Positions 53,052 through 61,387 of a stretch of DNA of 64,000 nt are shown piece after piece (position 1 is the first letter of the stretch; each line of letters starts with the position of its first letter). The stretch lies in the NCBI GenBank assembly GCA_020638455.1, contig JACKIK010000003.1, forward strand, positions 186,001 to 250,000, written 5' to 3'. The notes under the pieces were generated by a model. That model had not been told where the DNA came from. It worked only from the letters and a program-made list of their open reading frames with translations, and searched no databases. The position numbers and the translations under genes were made by a program. The DNA comes from Hyphomonas sp. (GTDB lineage Bacteria; Pseudomonadota; Alphaproteobacteria; Caulobacterales; Hyphomonadaceae).

Positions 53052-54188
53052 ATGCGTTTCGTCCCCGCTGGCCTTGCCGCCGCCCTTCTGCTTGCCGCCT
53101 GTGGCGCCGGACCAGCAGCCACACCACAGCCCGCCAACACGCCGAGCGATATCAGCGTCACACTCACGCCCGTCGCCGAGGCGGAATATCCCTGGGGTCT
53201 CGCCTTCCTGCCAAATGGCGATCTCCTGTTCACGGAGCGTGTCTCCGGACTGAAATACCTCGCCGCTGGCGAGACCAAGGCGGTGCCCGTATCCGGCCTT
53301 CCGGAGGCGCTGACCGAAGGCCAGGCGGGCTATTTCGGCATCACGCTCGACCCGGATTTCGAGACCAACCGCACCGTCTACATCGCCTATGCGCAGGGCA
53401 CCGAGAAGGACAATGGCACGGCCGTGATCCGGGCCCGCCTCAGCGACGACCACACAGCGCTTGAAGACATAACCCAGATCTTCCGCGCGGACTCGCGCGA
53501 TACGACCGCCCATTTCGGCGGACGGATGCAGTTTGCCAATGACGGCACGCTGTTCATCACGCTGGGCGAAGGCTTCAAGTACATGCAGGACGCGCAGAAC
53601 CTGAAGATCACGCACGGCAAGATCATCCATATAAACTCCGACGGCACCATCCCTGCCGACAATCCGTTTGCAGACGGCACTGATGGCAAGCCCGAGATCT
53701 GGTCGTACGGTCACCGCAACGTGCAGGGGCTCTACTATGACAAGGAGTCCGGCGTCCTCTACGAAACCGAGCACGGGCCAAAGGGCGGCGACGAGTTCAA
53801 CATCATCCGGCCCGGCGCCAATTATGGCTGGCCGAAAATCACCTACGGGATCAACTATGACGGCACGGTCATCACCGAGAAAACGGCGATGGACGGCATG
53901 GAACAGCCGCTCACCTATTGGGTGCCGTCAATCGCCCCGTCGGGACTGACGCGGCTGACCAGCGATGTCTATCCAGGCTGGAAGGGCGACTTCTTCGCCG
54001 GCGGCATGAACGGCCCGGCCGGCCTCGAACTTGTCCGCATTCGCGTCGAGGATGGCAAGGTGACGGAGCGGGAGGACCTGTTCAAGGGCGAGTATCCGAT
54101 CCGCGACGTCACGCAGGGCCCTGACGGCCACCTCTATGTCGCGACCAAGGATTTCGACGGTATTTTCCGGGTCGACCTGAAGGAGTAG
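53052..54188 (+). CDS. PQQ-type sugar dehydrogenase (GSDH family) lipoprotein
   Basis: 378 residues. The signal MRFVPAGLAAALLLAACGAG has lipobox LLAAC. The six-bladed propeller of the soluble aldose sugar dehydrogenase family follows: EYPWGLAFLPNGDLLFTER, HFGGRMQFANDGTLFITLGE, WSYGHRNVQGL, TEHGPKGGDEFN, ANYGWP and ITQGPDGHLYV-type repeats. Members oxidise sugars with PQQ in the periplasm; the first His and the HRN motif that contact PQQ are kept. It has its own region after the receptor terminator. Confidence 0.9.
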   Translation: MRFVPAGLAAALLLAACGAGPAATPQPANTPSDISVTLTPVAEAEYPWGLAFLPNGDLLFTERVSGLKYLAAGETKAVPVSGLPEALTEGQAGYFGITLDPDFETNRTVYIAYAQGTEKDNGTAVIRARLSDDHTALEDITQIFRADSRDTTAHFGGRMQFANDGTLFITLGEGFKYMQDAQNLKITHGKIIHINSDGTIPADNPFADGTDGKPEIWSYGHRNVQGLYYDKESGVLYETEHGPKGGDEFNIIRPGANYGWPKITYGINYDGTVITEKTAMDGMEQPLTYWVPSIAPSGLTRLTSDVYPGWKGDFFAGGMNGPAGLELVRIRVEDGKVTEREDLFKGEYPIRDVTQGPDGHLYVATKDFDGIFRVDLKE

Positions 54189-54196
54189 GACTGGTC

Positions 54197-54805
54197 TTAC
54201 TCGCTGGTACGCCGTGCGCGCAGCGCGGCGGCCAGCGTGCCGTCGTCCAGATGGTCGAGCTCGCCGCCAACCGGCACGCCGTGGGCGAGATAGGTGATCT
54301 CCGCACCCCTGCCCTGCAGCTGCTCGGCCACATAGTGCGCGGTGTTCTGTCCTTCGAAAGTCGCATTCAGCGCCAGGATCACCTCGCGGATGCCGCCCGC
54401 TTCAACACGGGTCACGAGGGATGGAATGTTCAGATCCTCCGGCGTCACGCCATCGACGGCGGACATGACCCCTCCCAGCACATGGTAGCGGCCGCGATAG
54501 ACCCCGCCGCGCTCCAGCGCCCAGAGGTCTGGCACATCCTCCACCACGCAGATCAGGCCTTCGTCACGGCCACCGGACTGACACACGGCGCAGGGCTGCA
54601 GCGTGTCGAAATTCCCGCAGATCTCACACTTTTCGATCCGGTGGCCAGCGTCCGACATCGCCTCTGCCAGCGGCAGCAGGAGCGTGTCGCGCCGCTTCAG
54701 GAGGAACAGCGCCGCCCGGCGTGCAGACCGCGGCCCGAAGCCCGGCAGGCGGGACATCAGCTCGATGAGACGCAGGATTTCAGGGCCGGCAGAGCGTTGT
54801 GACAT
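54197..54805 (-). CDS. recR: Recombination protein RecR
   Basis: A 202-residue RecR, which with RecF/RecO loads RecA at gaps. Visible parts: helix-hairpin-helix LIELMSRLPGFGPRSARRAA, C4 zinc finger CEICGNFDTLQPCAVC, TOPRIM domain (LICVVEDVPDLWALERGGVYRG and YHVLGGVMSAVDGVTP) and the C-terminal ITYLAHGVPVGGELDHLDDGTL. The ATG at 54805 is family-typical. It is separated by 41 kb from dnaX-ybaB, with which it is often grouped. Confidence 0.95.
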   Translation of the reverse strand: MSQRSAGPEILRLIELMSRLPGFGPRSARRAALFLLKRRDTLLLPLAEAMSDAGHRIEKCEICGNFDTLQPCAVCQSGGRDEGLICVVEDVPDLWALERGGVYRGRYHVLGGVMSAVDGVTPEDLNIPSLVTRVEAGGIREVILALNATFEGQNTAHYVAEQLQGRGAEITYLAHGVPVGGELDHLDDGTLAAALRARRTSE

Positions 54806-54864
54806 GCGCCCCAATGTCGGGCATTCGGCGGCGCATGCAAGCCTGCCCCTGCCGGAAATGCGGC

Positions 54865-54902
54865 GCAAAACCAAACCGCCCCGGCGCGCGGGCCGGGGCG
54901 GT
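54865..54902 (-). terminator. Rho-independent terminator of ctrA
   Basis: Stem ACCGCCCCGGC/GCCGGGGCGGT at 54875-54902. On the minus strand it is followed by TTGGTTTT. It lies 24 bp after the ctrA stop codon and separates ctrA from recR. Confidence 0.85.
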
Positions 54903-54926
54903 CTGGATTATTCTGTGAATTTCGCC

Positions 54927-55640
54927 TTATGCAGCGGCTTCCACATCGCCGCGATTGGCGCCCGGACGCGGATCACGCAGCACATAGCCGCGGCCCCAGA
55001 CCGTTTCGATGTAGTGGTTGCCACCGGTGGCCTGCTGCAGCTTCTTGCGGAGCTTACAGATGAAGACGTCGATGATCTTCAGTTCCGGCTCGTCCATACC
55101 GCCATAGAGGTGGTTGAGGAACATTTCCTTGGTCAGCGTCGTACCCTTCCGCAGGGAAAGCAGCTCGAACATCTGGTATTCCTTGCCGGTGAGGTGGACG
55201 CGTTCGCCTTCCACTTCCACGGTCTTGGCATCGAGGTTCACGACGATCTCGCCGGTGCGGATCACGCTCTCGGCATGGCCCTTGGAACGGCGCACGATGG
55301 CGGTGATACGGGCAATCAGCTCGTCCTTGTTGAACGGCTTGGTGAGGTAGTCGTCGGCGCCGTAGCCCAGCGTCTTGACCTTCGCCTCGATGTCCGGATT
55401 GCCGGAGAGGATCATCACCGGCGTGTTCACGCGGCCCATACGGAGCTGCTTGAGCACTTCGTATCCGGAAATATCCGGCAGCGACAGGTCGAGAATGATC
55501 ATGTCATACTCATAGACCTTGCCCAGATCGACGCCTTCTTCGCCGAGGTCAGTTGTGTAGATGTTGAAGCCCGCAGACTTCAGCATCAGCTCAATTGAAC
55601 GCGCAACGGCGCTATCGTCTTCAATGAGCAGGACGCGCAT
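54927..55640 (-). CDS. ctrA: Cell-cycle response regulator CtrA
   Basis: 237 residues. The OmpR-type response regulator has receiver acid pocket Glu7-Asp8-Asp9, phospho-acceptor Asp51 (IILDLSLPD) and KPF at the end of the receiver, then a winged helix with VHLTGKEYQMFELLSLRKGT and KIIDVFICKLRKKL and WGRGYVLRDP. CtrA controls replication initiation, division and flagellar genes in Caulobacterales. The C-terminus ends in AAA, the ClpXP degradation signal known for CtrA. GANTC sites and a CtrA-like box lie upstream. SciP, its inhibitor, is encoded 5.7 kb away. Confidence 0.97.
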   Translation of the reverse strand: MRVLLIEDDSAVARSIELMLKSAGFNIYTTDLGEEGVDLGKVYEYDMIILDLSLPDISGYEVLKQLRMGRVNTPVMILSGNPDIEAKVKTLGYGADDYLTKPFNKDELIARITAIVRRSKGHAESVIRTGEIVVNLDAKTVEVEGERVHLTGKEYQMFELLSLRKGTTLTKEMFLNHLYGGMDEPELKIIDVFICKLRKKLQQATGGNHYIETVWGRGYVLRDPRPGANRGDVEAAA

Positions 55641-55652
55641 GTGCCGTCTCCC

Positions 55653-55728
55653 GAATCAGCCTTACGACAAGCTAGTCGTTTTTATTAACTCTGAGAATCC
55701 TAACGGCTGTTTCTTTAACCAAAGTTAA
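55653..55728 (-). promoter_or_regulatory. ctrA promoter region: GANTC sites and CtrA-like box
   Basis: GAATC (GANTC, CcrM site) occurs at 55653-55657 and 55695-55699. TTTA-N7-TTAA at 55714-55728 matches the CtrA consensus but for one base. In Caulobacter the ctrA promoter is controlled by GANTC methylation and by CtrA itself, so the same logic is likely here. Confidence 0.55.
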
Positions 55729-55781
55729 CAGCTTCTTCCGATTCCCGTCGAAATCCCCACGCTCTTCACACAGATTAATTA

Positions 55782-56624
55782 TCAGTTCCCCAGTTCCGCA
55801 GCCGGAGCGTTGCCAATCAGCATCTGGCTGATCGCGATCGCATCCTGGATCGGCTGAGCCTGCGGATCTGTAGAAATCAGGGTCTTCTGGCACCGGATCG
55901 CATCGCGCACTTTCGGGTCGCGGATGACGATGCCGGCCAAGTGCGGCCGGAAGCCAAGGAAGGTCTGGCAGGCGCGCGCGATGGCTTCATAAGTGCGCTG
56001 TCCTGCCGCACGGCTTTCTGCCTGATTGATGCAGACCACCGGTTCGACATTCGGCGCATAGCCGCGCAGCACCTTGATGAAGGCGTAGGCGTCCGTCATC
56101 GACGTCGGCTCGTCGGTGATCACCATGAGCGCCTTGTCAGCCGCCCGGGCGAGACGCATGCAGTTCGCTTCGATGCCGGCGCCGAGGTCCACGACGACCT
56201 GGTCGTATTGCAGGGCCAGCGCCGAGAGACCGGCGGCAAGACGCGCCACCTCTTCCGGCGGCAGTTCGGCAAGTGCGCCTGAGCCTGAGCGGCCCGGCAG
56301 CACATCGAACCCGCCATCTGCTGCGCCGCCATCCACAGGCGTCACCGCATCGTCGAGCTCGACCCAGCCCGCGATCACCGCGGCAAGGTCCGTCTCTGGT
56401 GCGATCCCGAGCTGGACGTCGACATTGGCGAGGCCAAGATCGCCATCGACCAGCAGCGTGCGCTTGCCGGCCTGGGCGAATGCGGAGGCCAGCGTGATGG
56501 CCATGAAGGTCTTGCCGACGCCGCCCTTGCCCGAGGCAACAGCGATGATGGACGCAGGTTCCACGCGGCGGTGCGTTATCCGGGGGGCCGGACGCTCCTG
56601 CGATTTTCGCATCATGAAGCTCAT
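55782..56624 (-). CDS. flhG: MinD-like ATPase FlhG (FleN/YlxH)
   Basis: A 280-residue ParA/MinD-type ATPase. Deviant Walker A ASGKGGVGKTFMAI (30-43), VDGDLGLANVDVQLGI, VVVDLGAGIEANCMRL and VITDEPTSMTDAYAFIKVL identify the FlhG subgroup, which limits flagellar number and works against FlhF. The gene starts in a TAATG overlap with flhF and ends 141 bp before ctrA. Residues 1-10 (MSFMMRKSQE) differ from the DQ-rich FlhF-activating motif of other FlhG proteins. Confidence 0.88.
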   Translation of the reverse strand: MSFMMRKSQERPAPRITHRRVEPASIIAVASGKGGVGKTFMAITLASAFAQAGKRTLLVDGDLGLANVDVQLGIAPETDLAAVIAGWVELDDAVTPVDGGAADGGFDVLPGRSGSGALAELPPEEVARLAAGLSALALQYDQVVVDLGAGIEANCMRLARAADKALMVITDEPTSMTDAYAFIKVLRGYAPNVEPVVCINQAESRAAGQRTYEAIARACQTFLGFRPHLAGIVIRDPKVRDAIRCQKTLISTDPQAQPIQDAIAISQMLIGNAPAAELGN

Positions 56625-57640
56625 TACGCAGCTCCTTTCAGGGCGATCACATCGCCCGGGGAATCTTCCATCAGCAGCGCCGCGAGGCGCGCCGGCGCCG
56701 CCGGCACGAGGCCGCCGCCAATGAACGGCGTCACGGCCAGATGCGAGAAGGCGATCCCTGCAGACGAGAGCGCGGAAATCGCGCCTCCCCGCCTTCGGAC
56801 AACATCGAGTTTGGTCAGCACGGCGCGCTTGACGCCGGCGCGTGCGAAGGATTTGGCGGCTTCCAGCTGGTCGTCCGGATGGCCTTCGGCCGACATCACC
56901 AGCACCGGCTCTGCCCGGATAACGGAGATCAGATCCTGCAGGCTGTCGAGGTCGCCATCGTCGAAGGGGTTGATCGCCGGCAGGTCGACAACGAAGCGGC
57001 GGTTCTCACTCTTCAGGGTTCTCAGCGTGTCGAACAGGTCATCCGTCGTCAGACAGACGCGGATCTGGTTCTGTTCCAGCTCGAGATAGGCGGCAAGCTG
57101 GTCGCCGCCCGCCGTGCCGTCGAGATCAGCGGCGACGGGCATCAGTTCGGCGCGCGCCACAGCGGCGCGGCGCGTCAGCTTGGCGGCGGTGGCGGTGCGG
57201 CCATGCCCCGGCGGGCCGACAAGGATCACATCGCGGTCCGGACGAGCCGGCAGCGGGTCACAGGTCACGATCCGCGCGATGCCATCGGCAATCGCCTCCT
57301 CCGGCTCGCTCAGCTGGCCCTGATTGCGTCCGGCGCCTTCGGCAGCGACCCGTTCGGCAAAGCGCTGCGGCGCACCATGCCAGAGCAGCGCATCGCGCAC
57401 GCGGCTGTAGAGCGGATTCTCGACGCCGCGGCCATGGCCCGCCCCGCCGCGCGCATCGCGCAGAAACAGGGGTTCATTCGCGACAAGTCCTGACGCGCCC
57501 AGCTTGTCGACCGCCGCGCGCACCTCGACGCCGCGTTCTGTTTCGCGCTCGGACAGGATCACCGCATCGGCGCCCATCTCCGCAAATATCATCGCCTTCG
57601 CAGCCTCGAACGTCTCAGCGGCGAACATTTTCATGCGCAT
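56624..57640 (-). CDS. flhF: FlhF-like SRP-type GTPase with degenerate nucleotide site
   Basis: A 338-residue protein with the FlhF layout: N-terminal MKMFAAETFEAAKAMIFAEMGADAVILSERE, then a region like the N and G domains. The P-loop at 142-149 is GPPGHGRT, where the invariant lysine of GxTGxGKT is Arg148. The DTAG motif reads DLPAINPF (219-226), and the DTYR region reads ADLDGTAGG; only TKLD (276-279) is clear. GTP hydrolysis is doubtful. FlhF places the flagellum at the pole, and coupling to flhG supports the assignment. Confidence 0.8.
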   Translation of the reverse strand: MRMKMFAAETFEAAKAMIFAEMGADAVILSERETERGVEVRAAVDKLGASGLVANEPLFLRDARGGAGHGRGVENPLYSRVRDALLWHGAPQRFAERVAAEGAGRNQGQLSEPEEAIADGIARIVTCDPLPARPDRDVILVGPPGHGRTATAAKLTRRAAVARAELMPVAADLDGTAGGDQLAAYLELEQNQIRVCLTTDDLFDTLRTLKSENRRFVVDLPAINPFDDGDLDSLQDLISVIRAEPVLVMSAEGHPDDQLEAAKSFARAGVKRAVLTKLDVVRRRGGAISALSSAGIAFSHLAVTPFIGGGLVPAAPARLAALLMEDSPGDVIALKGAA

Positions 57641-57755
57641 GAAGCGGCGTCCTCTCGTCAGTCATTCCAGCCCGCAACGCGAGGCTCCTGAGGGTCGCGG
57701 CACCGGGTTCCCGCCGAAGATGGGGGGACAATGGTTAACGAATCGCGAAGTTTGG

Positions 57756-58913
57756 TTAGGATTTGGCAGATTCCTGCGCAGCGCCCGGACGTGCGATATG
57801 CGCCCCGAACCTGCGCCGCAGGGCCACAACCGGCTGCTCGACCAGATAGTAGGAAAGACTGGTGGCGAGGAAGGTGATGCTGACGGCAACAAGGATGAAC
57901 GCTGGCTGGCTGAGCTGATCGCCGGCAATCCGGCGCGTCAATATGTAGACCGGCAGGTGCCAGAGGTAGAGGCCGTAGCTGACCCGTCCGAGCCAGGACA
58001 TCCAGGGCAGTTCCAGCAACCGGACCACAAGCTCCATCGGCCGCCAGAAATACAGGTTCAGTATCCCGATAAACAGCGCAATACCTTGAATCGAATAGCG
58101 GAACGACTCCCGGAATGCGTCATCCCGATAGACGAGGCTGCCCAGCATGAGCCCGGCGGCCAGCAAAACCGGACCCAGCCCGACCAACCAGCGCCGCCAC
58201 GCGCCATCCGGCGCGATGTGAAGCAGGATCGACAGAAGACAGCCCCAAACGAGGCTGTCGATGCGCGTGTCTGTGGCGACATAATTGTACTGGGACGGCC
58301 AGTGCAGCACGTGCAGCGTGGTCAGGCGCCAGGCGAGTGCCGCCGCACATAAGGCAAGGCAGATCCACACCATCCGCTTCAACCGCTGCAGGTTCAGCAT
58401 AAGGACCAGGGGGAAGAGCAGGTAGAAGTGCTCCTCAATCGCCAGCGACCAGAGATGCGACCAGGGCGCGACCCGCACGCCGGGCAGGCCCTGCCCCGCG
58501 GCTGCGGCGGCGTCCTGAAACTGCAGTGACGCAAACAGATAGTTCGCCGTATAGGTCAGCGCCGTGGCGACTTCGGCAAAGCGCGGCGGTGTACCGAGGA
58601 CAAGGATCAGCACTACCGATGTCACCGCCAGCATCACATAGAGCGCCGGCAGAAGGCGCAGGAACCGGCGGATGTAGAAATTCCCAAGTCCAATCCGGCC
58701 CTTCGCGACTGACTCGGCCAATAGGAGGCGCGTGATCAGGAAGCCCGAGATGAAGAAGAAGATGGTGACCCCGAGGCCACCCGGCACAAAGTGTTCGTAG
58801 CCGGCATGCGCCACCATGACCAACGCAACGGCGAGACACCGCACGCCGTCGAGGCCGGGTATGTAACCATAGCCGGCACGGGCCTTCAGCAAATGCTCGG
58901 AAATGCCTTGCAT
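57756..58913 (-). CDS. Acyltransferase 3 family membrane protein (OafA/YrhL-like)
   Basis: 385 residues, about ten membrane helices. The family start YIPGLDGVRCLAVALVMVAHAG with catalytic His, then ITIFF-type GVTIFFFISGFLITRLLL, FYIRRFLRLLPALYV and WSLAIEEHFYLLFPL are characteristic. Such enzymes O-acetylate surface polysaccharides or other glycans. It sits between fliN and flhF, where Caulobacter has flbD in the fliF operon; a role in modifying the flagellum or envelope is a guess. Gap to fliN is 79 bp. Confidence 0.9.
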   Translation of the reverse strand: MQGISEHLLKARAGYGYIPGLDGVRCLAVALVMVAHAGYEHFVPGGLGVTIFFFISGFLITRLLLAESVAKGRIGLGNFYIRRFLRLLPALYVMLAVTSVVLILVLGTPPRFAEVATALTYTANYLFASLQFQDAAAAAGQGLPGVRVAPWSHLWSLAIEEHFYLLFPLVLMLNLQRLKRMVWICLALCAAALAWRLTTLHVLHWPSQYNYVATDTRIDSLVWGCLLSILLHIAPDGAWRRWLVGLGPVLLAAGLMLGSLVYRDDAFRESFRYSIQGIALFIGILNLYFWRPMELVVRLLELPWMSWLGRVSYGLYLWHLPVYILTRRIAGDQLSQPAFILVAVSITFLATSLSYYLVEQPVVALRRRFGAHIARPGAAQESAKS

Positions 58914-58992
58914 ATCAAACGGCTGCCCCTGTTCCGGATGTTCGGGAGTCGCCCGTTTTGAGCAATTCCCGCGCCAACGGGCACAGCACAGA

Positions 58993-59259
58993 TCAGGCCG
59001 CTTCGCGGGAGTCCACGATTTCGGAGAGGGTCACGCCCAGCTGGCCATCGGCGACGACCAGCTTGCCCCGCGCCATCAGCCGGTCGGACACATAGATCTC
59101 TACCGGCTCGTCGGTGCGCCGTTCCAGCGCCATGATGTCGCCGGCCGACATCTGCGCCAGTTCCTCCATGGGAATCCGCAGTTCGCCCAGCACAACGTCG
59201 ACGCGCACGGGCACATCCATCAGGGATTTCTGCAGGGCTGGATTGGCTGGCTTGGTCAT
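58993..59259 (-). CDS. fliN: Flagellar motor switch protein FliN
   Basis: An 88-residue SpoA-domain protein: MDVPVRVDVVLGELRIPMEELAQMSAGDIMALERR, then VEIYVSDRLMARGKLVVADGQLGVTLSEI. FliN builds the lower C-ring that binds CheY and the export ATPase complex. It starts in an ATGA overlap with the FliH-like gene, so it is translated with it. Length is normal for alphaproteobacteria. Confidence 0.94.
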   Translation of the reverse strand: MTKPANPALQKSLMDVPVRVDVVLGELRIPMEELAQMSAGDIMALERRTDEPVEIYVSDRLMARGKLVVADGQLGVTLSEIVDSREAA

Positions 59260-59699
59260 GGTCCGTCCTTGATTGCCCGGGGCGCCTCTGCGGACACCTC
59301 ACCGGCGCTGTTCTGGCTGAATTCCGCCTGCTCTGCAAACAGGTCTCCCTGTCCGTCTGCAATTCTCTGCGCGGTCGCCGTGATCAGGCGCAGCGCCGTT
59401 TCGTGCAGGCCCTGTTCCTGGGCACTGGCTTCGAGATGTGCAGCCAGCGCCACGAGATTGGCGAGTGCCTGCGACAGGTTCGATGTCACTTGCTGCAGGC
59501 GCAGGCTCTGCGCCTCGCCCGCCTGCGCCAACGCTGCGGCATAACCTTCCGAACGGGCCTCGGACAGCAGCAGGGCAAGGTCGGACGAAGACATCGAGAC
59601 CTTTTCCTCAACCGGCTCGATGACCGGTTCCGGCGCGTCCGCGACGGTGAAGTCGCTGCGGAACTCGAAAGGCTGGAGGGTTTTGACGGCGCGCTGCAT
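59256..59699 (-). CDS. FliH-like protein
   Basis: 147 residues. By position between fliG and fliN it corresponds to fliH (flbE in Caulobacter), the regulator of the export ATPase FliI. Sequence similarity is weak: an N-terminal segment AVKTLQPFEFRSDF, a long helix (LALLLSEARSEGYAAALAQAGEAQSLRLQQVTSN begins it) and an acidic end. The protein is short against the usual 200-235 residues, lacking the C-terminal globular half. Confidence 0.65.
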   Translation of the reverse strand: MQRAVKTLQPFEFRSDFTVADAPEPVIEPVEEKVSMSSSDLALLLSEARSEGYAAALAQAGEAQSLRLQQVTSNLSQALANLVALAAHLEASAQEQGLHETALRLITATAQRIADGQGDLFAEQAEFSQNSAGEVSAEAPRAIKDGP

Positions 59700-60646
59700 C
59701 AGTCGACCAGTTCATCCTCGTCCGTCTGGTCGCCGGAGCGGATATCGCCCCGATGCACCAGCGTGCGGGCCAGCGTGACAAGCTCCTGCCGGGCGGCCTC
59801 CACGTCGGCCCGGCGGACCGGCCCGAGCGCGGCGATCTCCTCGCGCAGCAGATTGCCGGCATGGCGCGTCATATTGCCGAAGAAGGCATTCGCCGTGTCG
59901 TCGCGCGCGCCCTTCAGCGCAATGACGAGCGCAGCGCGGTCCGCGGCCGAGAGCAGCGTCTGCAGGCCGGCGGCATCGAGGCTGCCAAGGTCGTCGAAGG
60001 TGAACATCAGCGCCCGCACTTTTTCCCCTGCTCCCGGCTCGGCACTTTCCAGTGCCGCCAGGAAGGTCTTGCCGGAGCGGGCGTCGAGCTGGTCGAAAAT
60101 GCGGGCGACCCGCTCATGGCCGCCGCGCTGGCCTGCCTCCGTCCGCGCCCCGACCAACAGGTCGAGCCGGGCCTCAAGCGCCGAAAAGGCGGCCGGATGA
60201 ACCGGGCCAAGATTGAGCAGCCGGTGCATCGCATCGATGGCGAGCGGGGCTTCCAGGACGCGAAGCAGGCGGGCGGCCGCCTCGCCGCTGAGGCGTGACA
60301 GGATCAGCGCAATCGTCTGGGGATGCTCTGAGGCCAGCATCTGCGCCAGAACATCCGGACCGGCAGCGGAAAGGCGGGACCAGACAGAGTTGCCTGCACT
60401 CGCCCTGGACGGTGCCTGCAGGCGCTGATGCGCTTCCATGAAGCGGTCGAGGGCATCTGTTTCGCCCTCGGTCGCATCGCCCAGCGTATCCATCGCCGCC
60501 GTCAGGGCCTGGACTTCGGATTTCGACAGTTCCGCCCAGATCGGCGCGGCGTCGGGGCCCAGCGCCCGCATCAGGCGGGCCGACCGCATGAGGCCATCAG
60601 CGGGCACAGCCGGAGCCGGTTCGCGGGCAATTGCGAGGGCGCTCAT
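59699..60646 (-). CDS. fliG: Flagellar motor switch protein FliG
   Basis: 315 residues. FliG links the MS-ring (FliF tail) to the rotor C-ring and touches the stator. The middle-domain EHPQ motif is at 107-110 (EHPQTIALILSRL); the C-terminal torque domain has FDDLGSLDAAGLQTLLSAAD and NLLREEIAALGPVRRADVEAARQELV, keeping charged residues. The N-terminal FliF-binding part is present. It overlaps the short fliF by ATGA and the FliH-like gene by one base. Confidence 0.92.
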   Translation of the reverse strand: MSALAIAREPAPAVPADGLMRSARLMRALGPDAAPIWAELSKSEVQALTAAMDTLGDATEGETDALDRFMEAHQRLQAPSRASAGNSVWSRLSAAGPDVLAQMLASEHPQTIALILSRLSGEAAARLLRVLEAPLAIDAMHRLLNLGPVHPAAFSALEARLDLLVGARTEAGQRGGHERVARIFDQLDARSGKTFLAALESAEPGAGEKVRALMFTFDDLGSLDAAGLQTLLSAADRAALVIALKGARDDTANAFFGNMTRHAGNLLREEIAALGPVRRADVEAARQELVTLARTLVHRGDIRSGDQTDEDELVD

Positions 60647-61305
60647 GCGGCGTCTCCCGGCTTGCCCATCCAGCCGCGCACGATGTCTGCCGCCCGCGCC
60701 GGGTCGCGGCGGGCGAGGTCAGCCGCATCCTGCGCGCGTGGAGCCGTGGGAGCCGGCCGTGCTGACGGAGCGGCAGCTGGCATTCGGGTGGGCAGCGTCT
60801 CGCGGACAAGTTCCACCGGGGCCGGCGCCGTGCGCACCGGGGCAAAGCCCAGCCAGGCGGCAAGGCCGGCCAGCAATGCAAGCAGGGAAAGTTCGGTCCA
60901 GTCCGAAGGTGTCGGCGCGCCGGTCATCGCCGGCGCGAAGCTGACACTCTGGAGGTCAACCGTGTCGCCCTTTGCGGCATCGATGGCGGCCGCCGCGGTC
61001 ATCACGCGGGTGACGGTGTCGGCGTCAAGGCCTGCAGCCTCGTCCAGCAGCACGAGCACCTGGCGGCCGCCGCCGGCGCGGCGCGCGACCGACACGCGCA
61101 CATGCCCCGGCCCTGCAATGGCTTCAGCGACGGACAAGAGGGATGTTTCGGCCTGCGAAAGCGGCCCGGGCGAGGCCGGCGCGCGCGTCAGCACGTCCAT
61201 GCCGCGCCAGCCAAGCAGGCCAATGGCCACCACAAGCGCAGCCAGCGCGACCGCCCGTGTGGAAGGCGTCGCGCCGCGCTCAGTGCCGGAATTGCCGTGC
61301 GCCAT
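60643..61305 (-). CDS. fliF: Very short FliF-like protein (mini-FliF)
   Basis: 220 residues; FliF is normally 500-580. Its place as first gene of fliF-fliG-fliH-fliN is that of fliF in Caulobacter, with an ATGA overlap to fliG. Layout: TM1 18-36; one periplasmic alpha/beta unit 53-126 (GPGHVRVSVARRAGGG, VLVLLDEAAG, AAIDAAKGDTVDLQSVSFA), like the last ring-building motif (RBM3) with its large insertion removed; TM2 139-156; a Pro/Ala linker; and ARRDPARAADIVRGWM (198-213), like the FliG-binding end of FliF. RBM1, RBM2 and the beta-collar are absent. No frameshifted remains lie upstream; sciP ends 82 bp away. Confidence 0.65.
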   Translation of the reverse strand: MAHGNSGTERGATPSTRAVALAALVVAIGLLGWRGMDVLTRAPASPGPLSQAETSLLSVAEAIAGPGHVRVSVARRAGGGRQVLVLLDEAAGLDADTVTRVMTAAAAIDAAKGDTVDLQSVSFAPAMTGAPTPSDWTELSLLALLAGLAAWLGFAPVRTAPAPVELVRETLPTRMPAAAPSARPAPTAPRAQDAADLARRDPARAADIVRGWMGKPGDAA

Positions 61306-61365
61306 TCTGCACTCCTGCCATCCGGACCGGCCCGGATGCTTGAGGCAGTGTTAACGGCGAGGCCG

Positions 61366-61380
61366 TAAATTTCGCTTTAA
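61366..61380 (-). promoter_or_regulatory. Candidate CtrA box upstream of the mini-fliF operon
   Basis: On the minus strand this reads TTAA-N7-TTTA, one base from the CtrA consensus TTAA-N7-TTAA. It is 60-75 bp before the mini-fliF start. CtrA directly activates the fliF operon in Caulobacter. Confidence 0.45.
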
Positions 61381-61387
61381 CAGACGC

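Noticed and set aside
55672..55893. 73-codon minus frame between ctrA and flhG
   Set aside because: It overlaps the end of flhG in another frame and covers the ctrA promoter region; no family resemblance.
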